Origin: CBDFMG01 sp965221205 [NCBI: bacterium]
GTDB taxonomy: Bacteria; SM23-31
Direction: 5' to 3'
Assembly: GCA_965221205.1 (NCBI GenBank)
Contig: OZ244870.1
Location: 2,976,001-3,040,000 of the forward strand
Length of the DNA: 64,000 nt
The position numbers and the translations under genes are program-made. This document shows positions 53,547 to 61,130 of the stretch, piece after piece. A model generated the notes under the pieces. That model saw nothing but the letters and a program-made list of their open reading frames with translations. It made no database searches and had not been told where the DNA came from. Within the stretch, counting starts at the first letter, position 1. Every line of letters starts with the position of its first letter.

Positions 53547-54053
53547 TTATGCTTTCTTTTCTTTCCGCAATTGCTCGAAAAATGAAGTCAGTAACGAAGA
53601 GCATTTCATTTCTTCGATTCCACTAACTACATTCACTGTATGATTCAAGCTGGAATTCTGTACCACATTGAGGACAGTACCACATGCCCCGGCCTTTATA
53701 TCAGAAGCACCGAAAATCAAGCTTTTAATCCGGGCATGGACAATTGCACCTGCACACATCACACACGGCTCCTTGGTCACATACAGATTGGCTTCATAGA
53801 GCCATTTCGATTCCAGATGCGCTGCTGCCGCGGTTATTGCGATTATTTCCGCATGGGCGGTCGGATCTTTCAGCGTCTCGACTTGATTGTGCCCTTTTCC
53901 GATTATGAATCCATCATGAATTATGACAGCACCGACAGGAACTTCTCTTGAATCATACGCTTTTTCGGCTTCCTGCAGTGCAAGGCTCATACCGTAAGAG
54001 AATGACTCGGTCACATCAAATTCGGATTCCGATGAATCTTCAAAAATCATCAC
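53547..54053 (-). CDS. tadA: tRNA-specific adenosine-34 deaminase
   Basis: 168 residues. Zinc deaminase motifs: DPTAHAEIIAITAAA (HAE, Glu proton shuttle) and EPCVMCAGAIVHARI (PCxxC). REVPVGAVIIHD and NSSLNHTVNVVSGI fit TadA. It converts A34 of tRNA-Arg to inosine. It follows the serine tRNA pair on the minus strand. Start 54053 or the next codon 54050 (two ATG in a row). Confidence 0.93.
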   Translation of the reverse strand: MMIFEDSSESEFDVTESFSYGMSLALQEAEKAYDSREVPVGAVIIHDGFIIGKGHNQVETLKDPTAHAEIIAITAAAAHLESKWLYEANLYVTKEPCVMCAGAIVHARIKSLIFGASDIKAGACGTVLNVVQNSSLNHTVNVVSGIEEMKCSSLLTSFFEQLRKEKKA

Positions 54054-54154
54054 AAGGTAACAAACGAATAAATTTTTTTCAATAGAAAAGAGATTGTTAT
54101 TTGCTTAAAACACTCCAGTAAACTCTCAGTCATGTTATTTCTCTAAACAATGAA

Positions 54155-55273
54155 CTACGCAATATTTCGAATAATTTCGTCCGCCATTTCTGTGGTGGAT
54201 GCTTTTCCACCCATATCATATGTCCGGACTTCCCCTTTTTGAATCACATCGGCAACTGCCTGCTCGATACGATTTGCTGTTTCAGTTTCACCAAGCCATT
54301 CAAGCATAAGTTTTGCCGTCAAAATCATCGCCATTGGGTTTACTTTGTTTTGCCCCTCGTATTTTGGTGCAGATCCGTGTGTTGGCTCAAAAACCGCAAA
54401 TGTATCACCGATATTTCCGCTCGGTGAAAATCCGAGACCGCCGACAAGCTGTGCCCCTAAATCGGAAAGGATATCTCCAAACATATTGGTTGAAACAATG
54501 ACGCCATAGTCTTCCGGATTTTTAACCAGCCACATACACTGAGCGTCAATATTGGTCTCCCATAACTCGATGTCCGGATATTCTTGTGCGATTATTCGCG
54601 CTTCCCTCAGCATGAGTCCGCTGGTCTCCCGGATAACATTTGGTTTTTCAACTACGGTTACCGATTGATATCCATGATTTTTGGCATAGTCAAAACCCTG
54701 TCGGGCAATACTTTTGCAGGCATCCCGCGTAAAAACTCTGCACGACACAGCTACATCCGAAATATTATCTCCAAATTGCTCCATTTTAGTGTTGTGCTTT
54801 GCCAGAACTTTAAAAACTTCTTCAGGCAAAGGATGAAATTCTACTCCGGAGTACAACCCTTCGGTGTTTTCTCGGAAAACCACTATGTCGATAGTATCGC
54901 GGTAGTTTAACGGATTTCCTGGATATGCCTTACACGGTCTGATATTGGTGTGTAGTTTGAACATTTGCCGTAGTTTTACTATTGGACTCGTATATTCAAA
55001 TCCTTTGCCCTGCAGTGCCGCATCTAATTCTTTTGTAGCTTCTTCTTTTGGTTTTGATGTTATAGCACCGAACAGAGCACAATCGGTTTTTTTGAGCAGT
55101 TTAATTGTCCTGTCGGGAAGCGGATTACCTTCAGAACACCAGAATTCCCACCCGATATCACCATGCTCATATTTTGCTGCAAATCCCGAAGCATTGAGCA
55201 CTTTAAGTGCCGCTTCTGTCACATCCTTCCCTACGCCATCGCCGGGAAGAACCGCAATAGATCTTTTTGTCAT
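54155..55273 (-). CDS. NAD-type isocitrate/isopropylmalate dehydrogenase family, likely isocitrate dehydrogenase
   Basis: 372 residues from ATG 55273 (MTKRSIAVLPGDGVGKDVTEAAL). Substrate loop: YTSPIVKLRQMFKLHTNIRPCKAYP and VVFRENTEGLYSGVEF (ENTEGLYSG). Metal/substrate residues: NIDAQCMWLVKNPEDYGVIVSTNMFGDILSDLGAQLVGGLGFSPSGNIGD. The NAD loop is FEPTHGSAPKYEGQNKVNPMAMILTAKLML. The phosphate-binding Ser before PIVKLR (TSP) and adjacent aconitase favour isocitrate over isopropylmalate. It makes 2-oxoglutarate in the TCA cycle with the next gene. Confidence 0.9.
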   Translation of the reverse strand: MTKRSIAVLPGDGVGKDVTEAALKVLNASGFAAKYEHGDIGWEFWCSEGNPLPDRTIKLLKKTDCALFGAITSKPKEEATKELDAALQGKGFEYTSPIVKLRQMFKLHTNIRPCKAYPGNPLNYRDTIDIVVFRENTEGLYSGVEFHPLPEEVFKVLAKHNTKMEQFGDNISDVAVSCRVFTRDACKSIARQGFDYAKNHGYQSVTVVEKPNVIRETSGLMLREARIIAQEYPDIELWETNIDAQCMWLVKNPEDYGVIVSTNMFGDILSDLGAQLVGGLGFSPSGNIGDTFAVFEPTHGSAPKYEGQNKVNPMAMILTAKLMLEWLGETETANRIEQAVADVIQKGEVRTYDMGGKASTTEMADEIIRNIA

Positions 55274-55359
55274 TCTGTCTAACCTTCTCAATTCAACTTA
55301 ATCGTACTGCAGAATTAATAATTGTAATTCAATATATTTTCATGACACAGTTATCGTTC

Positions 55360-57309
55360 CTACATCAGAGATTTTTGCTTGATCCACTGCACAATACCTC
55401 CAACAACATACAATTTCTGCGCCGTAGTACCAATCTGTGTACATGAAAATTCTTTGTTAAATGCCTCAACAACAGCTTTACCAAAAATAACTCTCGCAGT
55501 TTCTCTGGTTCGAACCGTTAATGATGTGTCTCCAAAACGTAACTTCAATTCCGAAACCAGATCAGGTGATTCCAGAATCAACAGCCCGTTATTCAGCGCA
55601 TTTCTCTTATAGGTTTCACTCAGAGAGGCAGCAACTACCATTCTGATACCGCTGTGCTGGAATGCTGTAGCTGCCTGTTCACGTGAACTTCCGGTTCCGA
55701 AATTAGTACCACCGACAAGAATGTCTCCTTCTTTCACGAGATTCCTGAATCCGGGATCGTAATTCTCCATTACTACATCGGCCATTTTCTTGCCGAAAAT
55801 TTCCTCATTGTAGGTGTATTTCCCGGGATAAATTCTATCAGTGTTCAGGTTGTCCTGAAAACAGTAGAGAAGTTCACCTTCAATAGTTTCCGGCATTCCT
55901 TCAATAAGAGTAACAGAATTTGTTGGAGTCTGCTTCCGAACATTGACAGTAATATTACGCACAGGACACACATTTTCAAAATGTTGCGGTGCTGAGATTT
56001 TCCCGGCTACCGCAGAAGCGGCAACAACAGCGGGTGAACCCAGATAAGCCTGAGCATTACGAGAACCCATACGCCCTTTAAAATTTCTATTTGTGGCAGA
56101 AATTCCGACTTCACCATCCTGTAACAAACCCTTTCCTAGCCCAATACATGGACCGCATCCGGGAGGAAGAGGAATTGCTCCCGCATCGACGAGAACCTGC
56201 CAGTCTCCTCTGTTTTTGCTCTCCTCTTCCACTTCACTTGACGCAGCACCAATATAGAACTCTACACCGTTAGCAATTGTTTTCCCTCGAACTATTTCAG
56301 CAGCTTCGGCAATATCCTCTACTCTACTATTAACACATGAAACGAGGTACGCTTTATCCACTTTTATGTTTTTTTGTTCTATCTCCGATACACTGACCAT
56401 AGTCTTCACATGATCCGGGCCAGATACATGCGGTCTGACATGCGAAAGATCAAGCATCAGTTTCTTTGCATAAAACGCACCTTGATCTGCCTGCAGTGAT
56501 CCGTTCTCAAGTTTTGCAATATGTGTTTCAGTAATCCTTGATTTTTGTTTATTGCTTGATGCACGTTGCTGAACAAAAATCATTCGTTTCCGTAACCATG
56601 CACATGTCACATGGTCGATCGGAAACACACCAGCTAATGCCCCCCATTCAGTAGTCATATTGGCAATGGTCAACCGCTGATCGATGCTGAGTGATGGGAC
56701 TGATTCTCCTACAAATTCTACAGCATGATTAAGCACTTCGTCGCTATTATAAAGGCCGCAGAGGGTGACGATAATATCTTTCCCGCTTACACCGGGTTGC
56801 AACTCTCCCAGGAGTTCACACTGCGCAACTGGTGGAATCTGCCACCATGTTTCACCGGTTGCCCAGATAGTCGCAGCATCCGTCCTCACCACCGGGGTGC
56901 CGAGACACCCAAGACCGCCGTACATATTTGAATGGCTGTCAGATGCAACAACCAGTGTTCCGGGCCATGCATATCCTTCTTCGCACATAATCTGGTGACC
57001 TATTCCACGTCCGGCAGGATAAAAATCGATTCCATGCTTCCGCGCGAATTGTTCAATACTCCGATATTTGGCCAGATTTTTCTCACTCGAATCCTGAATA
57101 TTGTGATCAAGAGTCAAAACAATCTGCCGGGCATCGGCAACTGTATCAATATTCAATGAATTAAATTTATTCATAACAGCAGATGAGTTGTCATGCGTCA
57201 TGATGTAATCAGGCTTCACAAAAATATAGTCTCCGCTGTGCAATTGAACATCACTCTCAATATCTACAGCATGATTCTGAACAATTTTTTCAATAAGGCT
57301 TTGTGACAT
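55360..57309 (-). CDS. Aconitate hydratase (short, two-domain-fused type)
   Basis: 649 residues. The Fe-S domain has GTLVVASDSHSNMYGGLGCLGTPVVRTDAATIWATGETWW, SCVNSRVEDIAEAAEIVRG (first cluster Cys) and GCGPCIGLGKGLL (the CxxC pair). The swivel domain has IYPGKYTYNEE, FGTGSSREQAATAFQHSGIRMVVAASLSETYKRNALNNGLL. This length and the LeuCD-like order mark the 640-660-residue aconitase/homoaconitase branch. Partnered with the isocitrate dehydrogenase gene 86 bp downstream, it suggests a citrate to 2-oxoglutarate unit. Confidence 0.9.
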   Translation of the reverse strand: MSQSLIEKIVQNHAVDIESDVQLHSGDYIFVKPDYIMTHDNSSAVMNKFNSLNIDTVADARQIVLTLDHNIQDSSEKNLAKYRSIEQFARKHGIDFYPAGRGIGHQIMCEEGYAWPGTLVVASDSHSNMYGGLGCLGTPVVRTDAATIWATGETWWQIPPVAQCELLGELQPGVSGKDIIVTLCGLYNSDEVLNHAVEFVGESVPSLSIDQRLTIANMTTEWGALAGVFPIDHVTCAWLRKRMIFVQQRASSNKQKSRITETHIAKLENGSLQADQGAFYAKKLMLDLSHVRPHVSGPDHVKTMVSVSEIEQKNIKVDKAYLVSCVNSRVEDIAEAAEIVRGKTIANGVEFYIGAASSEVEEESKNRGDWQVLVDAGAIPLPPGCGPCIGLGKGLLQDGEVGISATNRNFKGRMGSRNAQAYLGSPAVVAASAVAGKISAPQHFENVCPVRNITVNVRKQTPTNSVTLIEGMPETIEGELLYCFQDNLNTDRIYPGKYTYNEEIFGKKMADVVMENYDPGFRNLVKEGDILVGGTNFGTGSSREQAATAFQHSGIRMVVAASLSETYKRNALNNGLLILESPDLVSELKLRFGDTSLTVRTRETARVIFGKAVVEAFNKEFSCTQIGTTAQKLYVVGGIVQWIKQKSLM

Positions 57310-57536
57310 ATTTTACCTATTGGTTCGAACACTCGTTCTTTGGTTACTAATCGGGAATCAATAAGTGAATTTCTCAAACAGTGCTTCACACGCTGAATCA
57401 TTCTCATACAATATTTTTGAGAAAAAAACCTAAAAATTCACAGCATTCAGAGTACTTAAAATTTATGAAAAAATCAATGAAAACAACAGGAATGTATGGG
57501 TCGCCGATTGGGAAGGATGCTTTTGGATTAAGGATG

Positions 57537-57716
57537 TTATAATACGGAAAAGACCGTAAACACGCCACTAGCAATGAACATGACTGCAGTTTCAAGGAGC
57601 ATAGTGAAGGAAACAATATCGTCGAAGGTTACCTGACCTTCCTCCTCAAACTCCTCTTCAACGTACTCTTCCTCTTCTTTTATTTCCTCTGCTACCGGAG
57701 TTTCAAAGTCTTCCAT
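57537..57716 (-). CDS. Small acidic protein with a hydrophobic C-terminus
   Basis: 59 residues from ATG 57716: MEDFETPVAEEIKEEEEYVEEEFEEEG then DDIVSFTMLLETAVMFIASGVFTVFSVL. A strongly acidic half followed by a single hydrophobic helix suggests a tail-anchored membrane protein, though the acidic run could also be low-complexity. No family recognised and the ribosome site is weak. The gene sits in the 490-bp gap between aconitase and the decayed lon. Confidence 0.45.
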   Translation of the reverse strand: MEDFETPVAEEIKEEEEYVEEEFEEEGQVTFDDIVSFTMLLETAVMFIASGVFTVFSVL

Positions 57717-57800
57717 AGGACAATAGTGCAAGAAAATCTAAATTGAATTACATTCTTAAATAAAAGATAATCGTGAGCAATCTGAAACCAAAAACAGATT

Positions 57801-58960
57801 TCAGAACCACCCACTGTATAAGTTATCCGTTATTTTAGAAAAATCTTTAATGTTATCAGCAAAAAACAGGTCATTTTTTTTGATTATGCGAGTGCTTCTA
57901 CTTCCAACCAGCGCTACTTTCCACACTTCATCAATAGATTGCACAGTCAGCAGTTGAAGGTTTTTCAGTATGTTTTCCGAAATCCCTTCGAGACTGCTTT
58001 GATTTTTCTTCGGTATAATGATTGTTTTAATTCCAACCCGCTTTGCAGCAATTACTTTTTCACGAATACCACCAACCGGAATAATTTTGCCACGCAGGTT
58101 TATTTCACCGGTCATTGCTACATCGTTCCGTATTGACCGTTTTGTCGAGAGAGATGTTAATGAAGTCGCAATCGCGACACCCGTCGAAGGGTCGTCTTTC
58201 GGTGTTGCACCTGCGAGGATATGGATATGAATATCATTGGATTCAATAGTCTTTGAATCGATTTTTAGAACATCGAATTTCGAACGTAAATAACTCAGAG
58301 CAGCACGTGCAGATTCCTTCATCACATCGCCTAACTGCCAGGTAAGAATAAAGCCTTTGTTTCCTTTCATCAATACAGACTCGATATACAGAACTTCACC
58401 GCCAAATGGAGTCCATGCTAATCCGGTTGCTATACCAATCTCATTTTTCCGATTGGTGATATCTGGTATATACTTCGCAGTATCAAGACACTTGACTACT
58501 TTTTCTTTGTCAATTTTGACATTCTTTTTATTCCCCGATACAATCTGCCGGGCAATTTTTCTGCAGACTCGTCCGATTTCTCTTTCTAAATTTCTGACGC
58601 CTGCTTCCCGGGTATATTCTGTTATGATTTTGTTCAAAGCCTGTCTTGTAAACGAGATATTTTCTTCGGTAAACGCATTTTCATCCTGTCGTACAGGGGA
58701 AGTGGAATCGGATAGAGTTCATTTGCAGTTGCTATGAACATCACGTTCGATAAATTGAATACCACATCAATATAGTGATCCGAAAAACTCATGTTCTGCT
58801 GCGGAAGCCGGATTAATCCGATGAAGATGGTCAAGTTTATTTTCGGCAACGGTTCGTGCCTCTTTGGGCATATTTGCTTTTTTTATCTTATCAACATATT
58901 CAGTTACTTCGGAAGGTGTATCCTCATTTTCGCCAAGTTCTTTTTTGATCGCTTTCAACC
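57801..58960 (-). pseudogene. lon: Lon protease, 5'-truncated and with two internal deletions
   Basis: Readable pieces from N to [59 protein letters not shown] (stalk); [36 protein letters not shown] (sensor 1/arginine finger); [34 protein letters not shown]; and the complete protease domain with KDDPSTGVAIATSL (catalytic Ser; DGPSAG elsewhere), VAMTGEINLRGKIIPVGGIREKVIAAKR (catalytic Lys). The stretches holding Walker A and B, and between arginine finger and small domain, are gone, as are about 300 N-terminal residues. The three pieces are in different frames. Hence not an ATP-driven protease. It ends near the point where GC-rich DNA begins. Confidence 0.85.
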
Positions 58961-59506
58961 AAATCGGCAGAGTTGTTACATGCACTCATCATCAATCAGA
59001 AATCGCTGCTGTTCTATTTCCAAGATGCGGCTTTAAAATCAAAAATTCATTCAAAACAAAAGCTGAATACGGACTTCAACACCTTTAATAGTAATCCTAA
59101 CAGAGTGAACAATCATGATACGTTCCGTCGCAGAAGCAAAGCGTCTGAGCAACCATATCCGGCTATAAGCCGCTGTGAGTCGGATTTGGTGCAGTGAGAA
59201 GCTCTAAACCGGAAGTGCAAATATAATTCATCCCTCGTTTCTAGAAAGATCACAGAGGTTTAGCACAAATGCGTTCAGTTTGACGGCAGGGTATATTCGG
59301 CTGGTACGATTTGAAATTGCGGTCAATGAAACCGCCTCATTACGCCTCTGCCTTGTTTGCGGGATATGTTAGTTCCAAACTCAGACCGGGTCTCGGGCTG
59401 CTCTTGATCGCCACAAATCTGGGGGCGGTGGCGATGACGCATAGACTTGATCGCAGATTACGAGTGGAGGATAGAGGAGAGGTCTTCGTGGGCTCGGGAG
59501 CGCGGT

Positions 59507-59596
59507 CCAAGAGCCCGTGACCATGAGGCGATGCAGCACCGCGATGAACACCACGCGCTCAACGTCGAAGCCGCATGCCCTGAAATTATAGTGTGT
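59507..59596 (-). pseudogene. IS1634-type (IS4-like) transposase scrap
   Basis: About 30 residues, THYNFRACGFDVERVVFIAV then LHRLMVTGS, match the conserved 'FGFDvERavFltVLHRLf.sGSDRA' stretch of IS1634-like transposases. The frame goes wrong just after (SWTALP where SDRA is expected). Nothing else of the element can be recognised nearby. Confidence 0.5.
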
Positions 59597-59599
59597 CAC

Positions 59600-60540
59600 G
59601 ACGGCGCAAGGAGATTGAATTGATCAGCTTCTAAGCTTCTTTGCTGTATGAGAGATGAAAGTAGGCCCCTCGGAACCGCCGAGTAGAAGGAGGGCTCAAA
59701 CCACCCATGGCTGCTGCGTTCAAGAGGCGTGGTGGTGAGCGCGTTAGAAAAAGGCTGGGCAGAAGACCCGGTCAGATATGGATCGTGGAGTTGAACGAAA
59801 GTGAACCATGGATGACGTGTCGAAAGCGCATGGATGATGTCAAAACCGGGGTCGTAATTCTCCTCCGGGATAAGCTCGGGGGAGACCTGCTTAGTGCCCG
59901 AGCGGCATCCGTGAGACTGAGTGGCCTATCGCCAACTCCAACACGCGGTCACCGCGCTTATGCATCGCTACTTCCACTTTTCCAACGAGGAGGCTTGGCC
60001 CAGGCCGGCAAATAGAGAAGTCGTGGTTAAGAATGGCGATCTTTCGCAGAGACTGCGCGTCGTTAGCGGCGGGGCGATGAACTTGGCGGTCTCGGCCGTT
60101 TAGCGTGCAGCGGGTTCAAGCACGACGCCAATGGAGCCGGGTGAAAGCCTCGGCAGCAGGATCGTCGACAGCATCGGGGCCGGTATTCTGAAGGCTGACT
60201 CAAAGTCGGACGCAGTATGCCGAGCATGCGCTTGTCCCAGACGGGGTTGTCGAACCTGAATGCCTCAACACTAATACGACTTCAGGGGACCTTCGTCAAA
60301 GCAATCGAGAGAACCGGGCCTTGCCGGTCCGACTGAAGGGATTACGCTTACACAAAATCAGGAATGATGCGTGTTACCCCTTTCTGCGGTGGCTGAGAGC
60401 ACTTACTGGACAAGGGGATCGGGCCCCGCGCGGCGAACGCTCACACGAGCCCTCCAGCAGGAGATCCACCATCGAGATCTGTCGCGTACATTCGGACAAT
60501 CACGGGTTGGTCGGCTCGACGCCTCCTTCGTTGAGAGACT
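59600..60540. other. GC-rich stretch without a recognised gene
   Basis: Several open frames exist on both strands, as expected from GC-rich DNA, but none has a convincing start, domain or codon pattern. It separates the transposase scrap from the DUF3883 gene and may be the decayed remains of another mobile element. Confidence 0.4.
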
Positions 60541-60980
60541 GTGGGAACATCTATGTCTTCTTGCGTGTATAGGACACCATCATCCCGCCCTTATGCAGGA
60601 GGAAGTACTTCTTGGAGCCTTCTTCGAACGGGTTGGGAAGCCAGTCGAACTCTGGCTGACCCAGCGCATTTCGAACCCGTAGAATTCGCCACGGTTTATC
60701 TTGCGCCTGAGCGAGGCTGTTCGCCGCTTTGATCTCGCTAATCCCGAGATCAAATTGCTGGTCGTCTCCCATGGTCGCCTTGACCTCGACGTGCAACCGC
60801 TTGCCGCGATGACTGAACCGGAAGTCGAAGCCGTAGTCATCGCTCGCGTCGTTCAACTCTCCCGCTACCGGCGGTTGGACTTCCAGCCGAATTTCCGAGA
60901 CCCACGCGTCCAGAGTCACGGCGTCGTTCCCAAATTCCGCGCGCAGGAAGTGGAAGGCGTGGATCTCCCCGACGACACCA

Positions 60981-61002
60981 AGACGACACCAACGAGATCG
61001 CG
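60981..61002. repeat. 11-bp perfect tandem duplication that breaks the DUF3883 frame
   Basis: On the minus strand TTGGTGTCGTC occurs twice head to tail, in ..GATCTCG-copy-copy-GGGGAG.. Removing one copy gives DLVGVVGEIHAFHFL in one frame. This is the same kind of lesion as the 10-bp duplication in hhe. Confidence 0.8.
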
Positions 61003-61130
61003 AAGCTCGGCCGGGGGGCGCGAATGCGAAGTTGTGCCTCCCTTGCCGCCACCTTTGCCCGGACGTGCATTTTCCAGAGGCGTGAATTTATCCTCGTTCG
61101 CACACGGCCCCTTCGGGTCAACAAGGCCGC

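Noticed and set aside
59707-60103. Short plus-strand frames of about 100 and 60 codons
   Set aside because: No start signal, domain or composition bias beyond GC-rich background; left as unassigned sequence.
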